Origin: Verrucomicrobiota bacterium
GTDB taxonomy: Bacteria > Verrucomicrobiota > Verrucomicrobiia > Chthoniobacterales > Terrimicrobiaceae
Assembly (NCBI GenBank): GCA_026398275.1
Contig: JAPLTF010000072.1
Span: 62,001-126,000 of the forward strand
DNA length: 64,000 nt
Reading direction: 5' to 3'
Both the position numbers and the translations under genes were made by a program. Below, piece by piece: positions 25,017 to 34,326 of the stretch. Within the stretch, counting starts at the first letter, position 1; each line of letters opens with the position of its first letter. The notes under the pieces were generated by a model, which did not search any database, was not told the origin of the DNA, and was given only the letters and a program-made list of their open reading frames with translations.

Positions 25017-25523
25017 GTGGCATTTTTTGAGCCCCGCCCCCTGCAGACGGGCGATCCTGTTGCCGGTTTTGATTGCGGGAGCGAGGCACTGAACAGCTTT
25101 CTCTCGCGGTTCGCTTTTCAAAGCCAGCAAAGCCAGAGCGCGAAGACCTACATCACGGTCACCGATACCGGTGAAGTGGCCGGGTATTACACCCTCGCTT
25201 TTGGTTCGGTGGAGCACGGAGACGCCCCTGAACGCACCAAGAAGGGGCTGCCCAAACATCCGGTGCCCGTGATGATCCTGGCCCGGTTGGGGGTGGCGCG
25301 CAAATTCCATGGGCAGGGCCTGGGCAAACATCTGCTCCGGGACGCTTTGTTGCGAACGCTCCAAGCGGCAGACATCGCCGGGCTGCGCGCTGTCGTTGTC
25401 CATGCAAAGGACGATGGGGCGCGGCGTTTCTATGAGCGATACCGCTTCGAGCCATTCCCCGCCGACCCGCTGAAACTGGCCCTCCTGCTTAAAGATTTGC
25501 GCGCCCTGGTGGCCGCTGCCTGA
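25017..25523 (+). CDS. TacT-like GNAT acetyltransferase toxin
   Basis: The 168-aa product (GTG start, 25017) is a GNAT-fold acetyltransferase: the acetyl-CoA loop is ARLGVARKFHGQGLGKHLL and the C-terminal RRFYERYRFEPF holds the conserved Tyr of TacT/AtaT-type toxins. These toxins acetylate the amino acid on charged tRNA and stop translation (established for the family). The tight 3-base spacing to the antitoxin supports a functional module. It sits between a glycosidase and a PEP-CTERM gene, with no mobile-element genes nearby. Confidence 0.9.
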   Translation: MAFFEPRPLQTGDPVAGFDCGSEALNSFLSRFAFQSQQSQSAKTYITVTDTGEVAGYYTLAFGSVEHGDAPERTKKGLPKHPVPVMILARLGVARKFHGQGLGKHLLRDALLRTLQAADIAGLRAVVVHAKDDGARRFYERYRFEPFPADPLKLALLLKDLRALVAAA

Positions 25524-25670
25524 TCGCATGTTGCCGCACGGTGGCCTCATCCGCGATTTTCCGGGAAACCCGGCAGGCTTCCATCGGACACGGAGCGCGA
25601 AAGACGGACGCCCGCTATCCGCCGGGTCGCTGAAAATTCCGCCCCGATACGCTGGCGAAAACGTTCTGAT

Positions 25671-25687
25671 ATTTGGCGGAATCCTCC
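25671..25687 (+). promoter_or_regulatory. Candidate AraC-type site upstream of the PEP-CTERM gene
   Basis: ATTTGGCGGAATCCTCC matches ATTCGGCAGAATCGTCC (28560-28576, upstream of the GH99-like gene) at 14 of 17 positions. Both lie 40-80 bases before a start codon and flank the AraC gene at 27460. A looser relative, with one extra base, is at about 27421 before the AraC gene itself. The rest of 25524-25751 shows nothing recognisable. Confidence 0.35.
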
Positions 25688-25751
25688 TAGCAGGGGTTTT
25701 GGTCTGATGGTAATTTCATTCCAGTAAAACCAAATCCATCCTCTCCAAATT

Positions 25752-26393
25752 ATGAAAACCAAATCCCTCCTCCTCTCCATGACCTGCGCACTCGGTATGC
25801 TTGCCCTCGGTGGCCAGGCAAACGCTGCAGTGCTCGTGACCAATGGTAACTTTAGCGATCTGACCGGTCTAAATTATCTGGGTGGCCCCTGGTATGGTGG
25901 CGTTCCCACCGGATGGACCGGCTTAAACACCAATTACACAGTCATTTATACCGGCAATCCTTCTCCCGGTGTTTTCACTTACAGCGCCAACTTGCAAACG
26001 TTGTCCTCCATTAGTCCCTCCTTCTCTGCTCTACGTCAATACGTTGGAACCATGCCTTTCACCGGAGACTTCACGCTGACGTTCAATCTGGACGGTGCTC
26101 TTGGAAGCACCTATCAAGTCGGGGTAGCGCTCGTGAACAACGCGGTTTGGGACAGTGGGACTACCATCGGTGCCGTTCAAGACTACACTAACGTGACCGG
26201 CATCCAGTCTTTTACGAGGACAGGGATCGCCGCTGGAACTCCAATCTCGATCGGTTTCTGGACAACGGGTAACCCGGCATCCGTTACCGATGTCTCGATC
26301 TCGGTTGTTCCCGAGCCAAGCACATGGGCGATGATGCTTCTGGGCGGAGTGGGAATGCTGGCAGTCCTGCGCCGTCGTTCCAAGCAGGCTTGA
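25752..26393 (+). CDS. PEP-CTERM protein carrying the shared jelly-roll-type module
   Basis: The 213-aa product has a signal peptide (LLSMTCALGMLALGGQANAA), a domain that begins VTNGNFSDLTGL and includes GGVPTGWTG and ISIGFWTTGNP, and a PEP-CTERM tail (VVPEPSTW, hydrophobic helix, RRRSKQA). The central domain corresponds segment by segment to the free protein at 32196 and the N-terminus of the GH35 enzyme at 37461 (NGDFSD, GW, F-W motifs). It is probably a surface-anchored carbohydrate-binding module; binding is inferred from its fusion to a galactosidase. It is followed by a terminator hairpin. Confidence 0.88.
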   Translation: MKTKSLLLSMTCALGMLALGGQANAAVLVTNGNFSDLTGLNYLGGPWYGGVPTGWTGLNTNYTVIYTGNPSPGVFTYSANLQTLSSISPSFSALRQYVGTMPFTGDFTLTFNLDGALGSTYQVGVALVNNAVWDSGTTIGAVQDYTNVTGIQSFTRTGIAAGTPISIGFWTTGNPASVTDVSISVVPEPSTWAMMLLGGVGMLAVLRRRSKQA

Positions 26394-26438
26394 TCCTCGC
26401 GGAAGGCCTCGCCTCAATTCCATACCTCTTCTGATAAG

Positions 26439-26477
26439 GCCGGCGCGTTCATGGGTGGCGGCCGGCGTTTTATTTTC
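26439..26477 (+). terminator. Terminator after the PEP-CTERM gene
   Basis: GCCGGC (26439-26444) pairs with GCCGGC (26461-26466) and is followed by GTTTTATTTT, a proper T-rich tail. It closes the transcript 45 bases after the stop. Confidence 0.55.
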
Positions 26478-26640
26478 TCGCAGAGAGAGGTGTTCCCTGC
26501 GTGTTCGAGGTTGATCCGGTTGCCGCCGGGGTGTGATTGCGCCGAACCTCATCGGACATGCGAGGTCCTTGGCCAGATCGTGCTCTTTTTTGGCGGTAAA
26601 TTTATAGAGTCTCTCCCGGAGCAAGTTTAAGTTAAACACG

Positions 26641-27405
26641 ATGCCACCCTCTGAACAACGTCCACCCATTCGGACGCGCACCGCTTTGCGAGCTGACACC
26701 TGTCGGAGAAACGCTTTCACCTTGATCGAACTTCTGACTGTGATCGCGATTATCGCCGTGCTGGCGGCACTCGCAGTTCAAGCGGTGAACCGCGCGATGG
26801 GAAGCGCACGATCCGCAAAAGGCATCTCCAATCTCCGTCAGGTCGGGCAACTCACTGCGCTCTACTCGGCCGATCATGGCGGCCTGCTCCCGCCGCAACG
26901 CGACTGGAGCAACATGGGGGGGGATCCCGCGAACTTTAGCTTCTTCCAAAATTACCTCCGTCTGTCTGCCGATCTCCCAACCGTCGGCCAGGATTTCTTC
27001 TCATCGTCGTGGCTGCCGGAAATATTCTACGATCCCACGGTCAGGAAGGGCCCGCAGCACCCTTGGGGAAGCTTCGGCGTGAATGATGAGATCATCTTGA
27101 GTGTTGTTAATTGCAATGTGATATACGGGCAGCCGAATGGGATCCCTCTTCTCAGGATCAACCGCCCGGCGCACAAGGTCATTGCTTGCAGCGCTCGGGA
27201 CGGCGCGAACTCTTACTGGAAGAGCAGTTGGTATTTTTCCGGGATGGGCTGGGTCAATAACGGGGCGGCTCACCAGGGACCTTCTCCCGACCCCCGCCAC
27301 GGTGGACGCACGGCAAGTCTTTTTGCCGATTTTCACGTGGAGCTCCTCGACACCAGTTCGATGACCCAGGCGCAGCGGGCGGATTATTTCTTACTCGACC
27401 CCTGA
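26641..27405 (+). CDS. Type II secretion/pilin-like pseudopilin (prepilin N-terminus)
   Basis: The 254-aa product has a 25-residue basic leader and a prepilin cleavage/methylation site (AFTLIELLTVIAIIAVLAAL; cleavage before F, Glu at mature position 5). The C-terminal part has the GG-x-A-x-LFADFHVE region similar to the H-X9-DG tail found on many Planctomycetes/Verrucomicrobia pseudopilins. These proteins assemble at the membrane; the role of the many copies in these phyla is unknown. It stands alone, next to the AraC gene and the PEP-CTERM gene rather than in a secretion operon. Confidence 0.88.
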   Translation: MPPSEQRPPIRTRTALRADTCRRNAFTLIELLTVIAIIAVLAALAVQAVNRAMGSARSAKGISNLRQVGQLTALYSADHGGLLPPQRDWSNMGGDPANFSFFQNYLRLSADLPTVGQDFFSSSWLPEIFYDPTVRKGPQHPWGSFGVNDEIILSVVNCNVIYGQPNGIPLLRINRPAHKVIACSARDGANSYWKSSWYFSGMGWVNNGAAHQGPSPDPRHGGRTASLFADFHVELLDTSSMTQAQRADYFLLDP

Positions 27406-27459
27406 CGGAGCGCGATTCATTTTGGTTGTGAATCCGTCCTCCATTTCTTCCAATCGTCT

Positions 27460-28497
27460 ATGCCAAAGGCTGCAAAATTCGAGCGCGAACTGATCTTCTA
27501 CGACCGGAGTTTTCCGCTGGATGTTTTCTTTTTGGAGAACCACCCGGACTACCCGCAGCACACGCATGACTTCTCGGTGATCGTCATTGTCGCGCAGGGG
27601 AACGGGATCAACATCGTCGGCAAGGAGGAGTTCCCCCTCAAGGTGGGCGATGTGTTTGTCCTGCATGAAAGAACCCCGCACGGTTACCGGAACACGAAAA
27701 ACCTCTCCGTCATCAACATCATCTATGACCGCGCCCTGCTGAACAGAGTGCGCTTCGACATTGCCGGCCTGCCCGGGTATCAGGCCCTGTTTGTGGTCGA
27801 GCCCGCCCTGCACAAACAGGGGAAATTCGGGCGCCACTTGCACCTCGACATGGAGGATCTTGGCGCAGTGAAGACGCTGGCCGAGGCCATGGAAAAGGAA
27901 TTGCATGGCGACCAGCCGCGCCGCCCTGCCGTCAGATTCAGCGAGCGCCATCTCACCGCGACCGATCCTATGGCCGCGGCACATGGAAAACAGGGCCACC
28001 GGTTCATGGTCATGGCTCACTTCATGGCCCTCGTGGGCCTGATCTCAAGATGCTACAATGCCCAACCCACCTCGGAATCGGAGAAGATCATCAAGATCGG
28101 CCAGGCCATCAGCCATATGGAGAGGCATTTTGAAGAGGAGTTGGATTTGGAGGAACTCGCGAAAATGGCGGGCATGTCAACCCGCAATTTTTACCGGTTT
28201 TTCAACAAGGCGACGAAGGAAAGCCCGCACGCATACCTCCAGCGGCTGCGGGTGATGAAGGGGGCAAGAATCCTGGAATCAACGGACAAAAATGTCACCG
28301 AAGCCGCCTTTGCGTGCGGGTTTAACGACAGCGGCTATTTCGCGCGGCAGTTCCGCCGGGTTCTCGGGGTATCACCCCGTGAGTTCCAGGCCGGCTTGAA
28401 GCTCGCACCTCCCAGAGGCAGGGAATTCGCCGGTTTTGACGGCCAGGGATTGGCGGCCGGAGGCAGGAAGAAAAAATCCGGGAAAGATCTGAAATGA
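27460..28497 (+). CDS. AraC-family transcriptional regulator with cupin sensor
   Basis: The 345-aa product has a cupin at the N-terminus (PQHTHDFSVIVIVAQGNGI and FVLHERTPHGY, the His metal pattern of RhaR/RhaS-like sensors) and a C-terminal double HTH (DLEELAKMAGMSTRNFYRFF; second: VTEAAFACGFNDSGYFARQF). The 90-residue insert between the domains is longer than usual. Similar sensors bind L-rhamnose, in keeping with the GH106/GH78-like enzymes nearby. It precedes the GH99-like and GH106-like genes in the same direction. Confidence 0.9.
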   Translation: MPKAAKFERELIFYDRSFPLDVFFLENHPDYPQHTHDFSVIVIVAQGNGINIVGKEEFPLKVGDVFVLHERTPHGYRNTKNLSVINIIYDRALLNRVRFDIAGLPGYQALFVVEPALHKQGKFGRHLHLDMEDLGAVKTLAEAMEKELHGDQPRRPAVRFSERHLTATDPMAAAHGKQGHRFMVMAHFMALVGLISRCYNAQPTSESEKIIKIGQAISHMERHFEEELDLEELAKMAGMSTRNFYRFFNKATKESPHAYLQRLRVMKGARILESTDKNVTEAAFACGFNDSGYFARQFRRVLGVSPREFQAGLKLAPPRGREFAGFDGQGLAAGGRKKKSGKDLK

Positions 28498-28559
28498 ATC
28501 GCGCCGAGACGCCGAGAACAACGAAGACTGACTTCGCACCACGGCAGGATCGTGCTGGT

Positions 28560-28576
28560 ATTCGGCAGAATCGTCC
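28560..28576 (+). promoter_or_regulatory. Candidate AraC-type site upstream of the GH99-like gene
   Basis: ATTCGGCAGAATCGTCC lies 38 bases before the ATG at 28614 and matches the sequence at 25671-25687 at 14 of 17 positions. It may be a half-site for the AraC protein encoded just upstream. Confidence 0.35.
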
Positions 28577-28613
28577 GAGGCACATCTCCCCGCACGATGT
28601 ATAGGTTCTTCTT

Positions 28614-29837
28614 ATGTTAACCGACATGGAGCGCGCCATCCCAGAGCTTGGCGTCAGATCACCGGAGATTCCGGTCACCGTGGCCTGCTATTACTTCGGC
28701 AACTACCACCCCGGCGATCCCCGCAACGAACGGATCAAGGGCCCGGGATGGACGGAGTGGGATCTGCTCAAAGAGGCCAGGCCGCGCTTTCCGGGTCATC
28801 AGCAACCAAAGGTGCCGGCGTGGGGCTACCAGGACGAGTCGGATCCGGCGGTGATGGAACGGAAGATCGCCGCCGCCGCCGACCATGGGGTCGATGTCTT
28901 CATCTTCGACTGGTATCACTACAATGACGGACCGTTTCTGGATCGGACCATCGACCGTGGCTTTTTTGGCGCGGCCAACAACGACCGGATCAAGTTTGCG
29001 CTCATGTGGGCCAACCACGACTGGGTGGAAATCCAGCCCTACAAGCGGGGCGCGGAAGTGGAAACCCTCTTCCCCGGTGCGGTCGATGCGGCGGGCTTTG
29101 CGCGCATCTGCGACACGGTGGTGGACAAATACTTTTCCCATCCGTCCTACTGGACGATCGAGGGCCGGCCCTATTTCTCCGTCTATGACCTGGGCAAGCT
29201 GCTGGCCAGTTTCGATTCGCTGACCGCTGCGCGCAAGGGGCTCGACGCGTTCCGCGCCAAGACGCAGGCGGCGGGCTTTCCGGATCTGCACCTCAATGCT
29301 GTTGTCTGGGGGGACCCGGTCATGCCGTGGCAAAAGACCCCGGCCGACCCGGCTAAGCTGGTGCAGGACCTGGGCTTCGACTCGGTGACTTCCTACGTCT
29401 GGTTTCACCACGTGCCTCTGCCCGAGCTGGCCACAGATTACAACTACGTGCGCGACGGGTATTTCGACCACTGGAAAGCGGCGGAGAAGCAGTTTGCCCT
29501 TCCTTACTATCCCAATGTCACGATGGGCTGGGACTCGAGCCCGCGAGCGCACCAGGAAGACGAATTTGGTGACTTCGGCTACCCGTTCACCAACACGATC
29601 AAGAACAACACGCCGGAGCGGTTCCGCGAGGCGTTGGCCCTGACCAAGGCGCGCTTGGAGGGCAAGCCGGCCCGGGACCGGATTCTCAATATCAACAGCT
29701 GGAATGAATGGACCGAGGGCAGCTATCTCGAACCGGACATGATCAACGGCATGAAATACCTCGAGGCCATCCGCGAGGTTTTTCGCCGACCGGCCAGAGC
29801 GGTGCTCCGCCGAGCGCCCTTATTGGCGACCCCTTGA
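28614..29837 (+). CDS. GH99-like / WbsX-family protein
   Basis: The 407-aa product matches the Glyco_tran_WbsX / GH99-like group: VACYYFGNYHPGDPRN at the N-terminus, DVFIFDWYHYNDGPFLD in the middle and the closing NSWNEWTEGSYLEPD, which is characteristic. Members occur in polysaccharide synthesis clusters and in degradation loci; GH99 itself cleaves endo-alpha-mannosides. No signal peptide is visible, so it may be cytoplasmic. It is 27 bases upstream of the GH106-like gene, so probably co-transcribed with it. The direction of its activity (synthesis or hydrolysis) cannot be told from sequence. Confidence 0.8.
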   Translation: MLTDMERAIPELGVRSPEIPVTVACYYFGNYHPGDPRNERIKGPGWTEWDLLKEARPRFPGHQQPKVPAWGYQDESDPAVMERKIAAAADHGVDVFIFDWYHYNDGPFLDRTIDRGFFGAANNDRIKFALMWANHDWVEIQPYKRGAEVETLFPGAVDAAGFARICDTVVDKYFSHPSYWTIEGRPYFSVYDLGKLLASFDSLTAARKGLDAFRAKTQAAGFPDLHLNAVVWGDPVMPWQKTPADPAKLVQDLGFDSVTSYVWFHHVPLPELATDYNYVRDGYFDHWKAAEKQFALPYYPNVTMGWDSSPRAHQEDEFGDFGYPFTNTIKNNTPERFREALALTKARLEGKPARDRILNINSWNEWTEGSYLEPDMINGMKYLEAIREVFRRPARAVLRRAPLLATP

Positions 29838-29864
29838 GCGTCCAGGTTTTCCCGCACCGACACT

Positions 29865-32114
29865 ATGACCATCCATGCCCCCCCATTTTCACTGCCCGCT
29901 TGGAAGCTGGCAAATTTCCAAACGTTGCGGACATTTTCGATCTGTCTCTCTTTCTTTCTTCTGATCATGAGCACTTCCAGAGGAGACGCCGCCGACACGG
30001 CTGCGAGCGCTTCAGGGGCTTCCTCGTCCTCCGGCTGGGTGAAGATCGACGAGGGTTTTAAGAATCCGCCCAACGAATACCGGCTGCTTCAATACAGTCG
30101 GCATGATGGCGCGCTTCTTCCCCTCGACAAGATGCGCGAATACGGGATCGGGGGAGTCATGCTGTTCATGCAGTCCGACGGCTATCTCCGGAGCGACGCC
30201 GCTTGGGAAAATGTGAAGAACAATATCCGCCAGATCAAGGCGGCCAACATGCAACTCTGGATGGCCGACGACAACGGATACCCGAGCGCGATGGCCGGCG
30301 GCCTGGTCGTCGCGGCGGACCCGGCCTTCGAGGTGCGCTGTCTCACGCAGGTGAAAAAAGAGGGCGAGGGCACGCGTGAAATCCGCCTCGACCTGCCCCC
30401 GAAGGCGGAGGCCTTCGTGGCTGCCATGCTCTATCCGGTGAAAGACGGCCAGCCGGTTCTCGCCGGGGGAAAAGCTGTTCCATTTGAAAAGGATCACGTC
30501 GTCGCGACCGGCCTCGAGGGACCCTGGGTGCTTTATGGTTTTGCACGGGAGGTGAACAACGAGGGGACCCAGGCCATGCAGACAGCCAGCGGGTTCCAGA
30601 CCAGCGGGCGCTACCCGAACCTGCTCAATGCCTCGGCCATGTCCAAATTCGTCGATATGACTCATGCCGAATACGAGCGGCGTCTCGGTCCGCTGGCCGG
30701 CCAGATCGATGTCTTCTACAGCAACGAGCCCAACCTCATGTCGCTCTGGTTCGAATTCCCGGCGGGCAGCCAGCGTCCGGGCGGGGTTGTCTTTGTCCCC
30801 TGGGATGACGATCTGCCCCGGCGGTTCAAGGAGGCCCATGGCTACGAACTCGTGCCCGTGCTGCCCGCCCTCTTCGGGGGCAATTCCGACGAGGACAAAC
30901 TGGTGCGGCTCCACTTTTACCAGACGGTCGCGTCCACCCTCGCAGACCTCTTTTCCGGGCGCATCGCCCGCTGGGCCGACCAGCACGGCATCCGCTCCAG
31001 CGGGCATCCGCTGATGGAGGAAGACATGATCCACCATGTCATCAACGAGGGCGATTTCTTCGAATTTGTCGGGAGGATGCAGATCCCGGCCTGCGACTTC
31101 GGGATGCCGGATCGCGGCGTGGCCTCAAATTACTGGATGCCGAAACTTCTGAGTTCAATTGCGAGGTTGCATCGACGCCAAACCGTGGCCGGTCTCATGG
31201 ATCCGATGATCTTTCGCAAGGCGCCCGATCTCACGCCGCCGACAGACGAAATGCGACGGCACGTCAACACCGCATTCCTGGCCGGAGTGAACCAAATCTC
31301 AACCTTCATTTTCTGGAATCAATACACGGCCTACGATTACCGGCAATTCAACGAATATCTGGGTCGCCTGTCGCTCGTCCTCCGGGGCGCGGAGTCCGCG
31401 TCGCCCGTCGCCATGTATTACCCGATCGAGACGTTCCAGGCCGGGTTTACTCCTTCGCCCTCCACCTGGGATTCGAAGCTCTGGCCCGACTCTTGGGCGC
31501 ATCTTACCGGGCTGGTCAAGGTTTATGACACCATCGCGAAATCCCTTGTCGACCATGGCTATAATTTCAGTTGGCTCAACGGCAAGGCGATCGAGTCCGC
31601 GACCATCCGCAACGGCCGACTCGTCGTCGGGCCGCATGAATACACCGAACTCATTATGCCCGCAGTCGAGGTGCTGCCCCTCGCCGTTGCGAACAAACTG
31701 GCGGAGTGGCAAAAGGCCGGCGGCAAAGTGCTCTGGGTCAATTCGCTGCCGCGTCTCGGTGGCGCGCCGGGCGAGCACGAGGCCGTGCGCGAAGCTTTCG
31801 CCTCCGCAGCGACCATTGGCCCCGCCGACGTGGTCGGACGGCTCGGGCCCGCCGCCCCGGATGGATTCCGGCTGCGGGTGGACAAGGCCGGAGACGACAT
31901 CTTCATCGGCCGCTTCATCCGCGACGGGCGGCGCCTGAACTTCGTCATCAACAACAGCGCCGCCAAGGCCAGCCTCCCGTTCAGCCTCGAAGGGGCCGGG
32001 GCCGACTCGGTCCAAATTTACAACCCGGCGGACGGGTCAATCACGGAGCGCCAACTGCCGGCCACTCTCGAGATCGAGCCGTCGTCATCCCTCTTTGTTG
32101 TCGAGAAGCCATGA
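29865..32114 (+). CDS. GH106-like secreted glycosidase, single copy
   Basis: The 749-aa product has an N-terminal signal peptide (FSICLSFFLLIMSTSRGDA) without a lipobox. The mature start is FKNPPNEYRL and DKMREYGIGGVMLF, the opening of GH106 alpha-L-rhamnosidase-like proteins. Two Glu-rich motifs are conserved with the three tandem paralogues at 44-51 kb: FYSNEPNLM (near residue 287) and SSGHPLMEED. A C-terminal beta-sandwich ends PSSSLFVVEKP. Family assignment is by eye, and the substrate is inferred to be rhamnose-containing. It is co-directional with the GH99-like gene and the binding-module gene downstream. Confidence 0.75.
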   Translation: MTIHAPPFSLPAWKLANFQTLRTFSICLSFFLLIMSTSRGDAADTAASASGASSSSGWVKIDEGFKNPPNEYRLLQYSRHDGALLPLDKMREYGIGGVMLFMQSDGYLRSDAAWENVKNNIRQIKAANMQLWMADDNGYPSAMAGGLVVAADPAFEVRCLTQVKKEGEGTREIRLDLPPKAEAFVAAMLYPVKDGQPVLAGGKAVPFEKDHVVATGLEGPWVLYGFAREVNNEGTQAMQTASGFQTSGRYPNLLNASAMSKFVDMTHAEYERRLGPLAGQIDVFYSNEPNLMSLWFEFPAGSQRPGGVVFVPWDDDLPRRFKEAHGYELVPVLPALFGGNSDEDKLVRLHFYQTVASTLADLFSGRIARWADQHGIRSSGHPLMEEDMIHHVINEGDFFEFVGRMQIPACDFGMPDRGVASNYWMPKLLSSIARLHRRQTVAGLMDPMIFRKAPDLTPPTDEMRRHVNTAFLAGVNQISTFIFWNQYTAYDYRQFNEYLGRLSLVLRGAESASPVAMYYPIETFQAGFTPSPSTWDSKLWPDSWAHLTGLVKVYDTIAKSLVDHGYNFSWLNGKAIESATIRNGRLVVGPHEYTELIMPAVEVLPLAVANKLAEWQKAGGKVLWVNSLPRLGGAPGEHEAVREAFASAATIGPADVVGRLGPAAPDGFRLRVDKAGDDIFIGRFIRDGRRLNFVINNSAAKASLPFSLEGAGADSVQIYNPADGSITERQLPATLEIEPSSSLFVVEKP

Positions 32115-32195
32115 CTTCCTATGATCAACAACATTCCCCTGCAAAGACATAACGACACAAACCTATCCGTCTAATATCAACAAACGAACAACCCT

Positions 32196-32795
32196 ATGAA
32201 ACAACTAATGAAAAAACTTAACCTTTCGGCCAGGGCCGCTGTCCTGATCCTCGCGCTCCTGTTCAGTTACGCCGCCACGGCGACCGCACAAACGAAGGAG
32301 GATCTGGCCGTGATAAACGGGGACTTCAGCGATCTTTCCGATCTGGGATCCGCCGATGTCCATGGCTGGCGTTCCGGCGTTCCCGTTGGCTGGATGTCAA
32401 CTTCAATGGACCCCGTCAACCCCATCGACCCCCTGTATGCCGAGAACGACAAGGACGGGCCGACCCCGCCGGTCTGCAATCCCTCCCAATTGGGGTTTCT
32501 GAAGCAAGTGGTGGGCACGCTCACCAAGGATGCGGACGTGGTTCTGGAGTTCGATGTTTTCAAACTGTGGGGACCGAATGATGTCGATCTGGGCGCTGCC
32601 ATTCTTGAAGGAGATAACGCTCCGCTCACGCACGCAGAATTCAAGGCGGGTCGGAAGCAGAAACTGGTCGCTCGCAACGTCTCGGCGGGCACGGAGATCA
32701 CTATTCAGTTCTGGGCGACCAAGGCAACGACGCCCGGGTTGGACAATATCACAGTGAAAACCTTTGCCCCCGGCAAAGCGCCTGAAGCCCCTTAG
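32196..32795 (+). CDS. Secreted free-standing jelly-roll-type module
   Basis: The 199-aa product is a signal peptide (AAVLILALLFSYAATATAQ) plus one domain of about 160 residues: VINGDFSDLSDLGS, GWRSGVPVGWMS, FLKQVVGTLTKDADVVLEFDV and ITIQFWATK. The same domain opens the GH35 enzyme at 37461 and forms the body of the PEP-CTERM protein at 25752. No catalytic residues or anchor are evident. It most likely binds carbohydrate. It lies 81 bases after a GH106-like gene and directly upstream of the GPH symporter, so it may capture the substrate for uptake. Confidence 0.8.
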   Translation: MKQLMKKLNLSARAAVLILALLFSYAATATAQTKEDLAVINGDFSDLSDLGSADVHGWRSGVPVGWMSTSMDPVNPIDPLYAENDKDGPTPPVCNPSQLGFLKQVVGTLTKDADVVLEFDVFKLWGPNDVDLGAAILEGDNAPLTHAEFKAGRKQKLVARNVSAGTEITIQFWATKATTPGLDNITVKTFAPGKAPEAP

Positions 32796-32868
32796 CGCAT
32801 GGGCTCCGCGGCTCGAGATGATCGCCATGAGCCGGGAAGCAATGTCCGTCCCGCATAAAACTCTCATC

Positions 32869-34326
32869 ATGGACTCCTCACCACCTCCCCCGGTTTCAAA
32901 CTTTCGCATTCTCGGATACGCGCTCGGGGAGGGAGCGATGTCGATCACGATGAACGGGGTGTCGAACTTCGCCCTCCTCTTCTACACCCAGGTGCTCGGC
33001 CTCGGTGCCGGCTATGCGGGTCTGGCCCTGAGCGTGGCCACGCTCTGGGATGCGCTGGTGGATCCCGTCATGGGCCACATCAGCGACAACACGCGCTCCC
33101 GTTGGGGGCGGCGGATGCCCTACATCCTGGGCGGCGGCCTCCTCCTCGCTTTCAGCTACTGGCTGCTCTGGACCGTGCCGGGCAATATCACCTCGCCCCA
33201 GGCGCTGTTCGCTTTTGCCCTCGGGGGCAACCTGCTGCTCCGCACGGCGGTTGCGATCTTCGGCGTGCCCTTCAATGCGCTGGGTTTCGAGATTTGTCCG
33301 ACCTACGAGGATCGTTCGCGCCTTCAGGGCATCCGCACAGCCTTTAACATGGCGATCAACCTTATCTTCGGCGCGTTCGCCTGGGCGATCTTCTTCCGTG
33401 ACGGGGCCGGGGCCGACGGCGCGCGAATCGACGGCACGAAAATCGCGGGAAACTACGCCACCATGGGGTGGGTGCTGGCGGGTTCGGCGGCGCTGCTCGT
33501 CGTGCTTTGTGTTTGGACCACCCGCCATGCCGCGAAGGACAATCGGGCCTCGAAGGTCCAGGGCAACAGCCTGGCCGCCTTTCGCAAGGATCTCTTCCAA
33601 ATTTTCGGGGACCGCCTGGCCTGGTTCGTCTTCGGATTCTTTTCCATCGCGCTCTTTGCCATGCTCCTGGTCTCCCAGTTGCAGATGTTCGTCTATGTCT
33701 TCTTCATGAAGCTTCCGGCGGATGCCAAGACGTGGATCCACGGCAGCGGGATGGTGGCGGCCGGCCTCGGGGCGCTCCTCCAAACATGGATCACGAAACG
33801 ATCCGACAAGAAAGTCGCCGGGTATATCGCCATGGCATCGTCCATCTTGGGGGGAAGCCTCCTCCTGGTGCTCTTTTTCGGATTCAAACTCCCTCCCGAC
33901 GCCTCATGGCAGTTGGCAGGCACAGCCATCCCTATCGGCTTCATTCTTTTCGGGCTCTGTCAGGTGCTCTGGTGGGGCGGGTGCGGGATGCTCGGACCGA
34001 TCGCCGCGTCGATGGTGGCCGACCTGTCCGAGATCAACTTTCTCAAGTCGGGCATTTTGAAAGACGGCACCTACAGCGCGGTCTTCATGTTTATCACCAA
34101 AGCTGCCATGTCCGTCGGTCTTCTCCTCACCGGCTGGATGGTCGCCGCAGCCGGCATCGTCTCGGGCGCAGAAATCCAAACTCCCGAGGCCGTGCGCAAC
34201 ATCGCCCTCATGACCTTTCTCGTCGGACCCGTTCTTATCGTCATCGCGTTCTTCGCCCTCTGGCGATACCCGGTTGACCGCGACTACCTGCGGAACCTTG
34301 AGAAACCTGGATTATCCGATCACTGA
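32869..34326 (+). CDS. GPH-family sugar/cation symporter
   Basis: The 485-aa product has 12 predicted membrane segments and the GPH (MelB-like) loop signature DPVMGHISDNTRSRWGRRMPYIL. Such carriers import glycosides, pentosides or hexuronides with Na+ or H+. It follows the binding-module gene, so uptake of released oligosaccharides is likely. ATG 32869 is chosen as it leaves a short N-tail; ATGs at 32818, 32827 and 32842 are alternatives, and only 32842 has a purine-rich stretch just ahead. Its stop overlaps by 7 bases with the convergent methyltransferase-like gene. Confidence 0.9.
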   Translation: MDSSPPPPVSNFRILGYALGEGAMSITMNGVSNFALLFYTQVLGLGAGYAGLALSVATLWDALVDPVMGHISDNTRSRWGRRMPYILGGGLLLAFSYWLLWTVPGNITSPQALFAFALGGNLLLRTAVAIFGVPFNALGFEICPTYEDRSRLQGIRTAFNMAINLIFGAFAWAIFFRDGAGADGARIDGTKIAGNYATMGWVLAGSAALLVVLCVWTTRHAAKDNRASKVQGNSLAAFRKDLFQIFGDRLAWFVFGFFSIALFAMLLVSQLQMFVYVFFMKLPADAKTWIHGSGMVAAGLGALLQTWITKRSDKKVAGYIAMASSILGGSLLLVLFFGFKLPPDASWQLAGTAIPIGFILFGLCQVLWWGGCGMLGPIAASMVADLSEINFLKSGILKDGTYSAVFMFITKAAMSVGLLLTGWMVAAAGIVSGAEIQTPEAVRNIALMTFLVGPVLIVIAFFALWRYPVDRDYLRNLEKPGLSDH

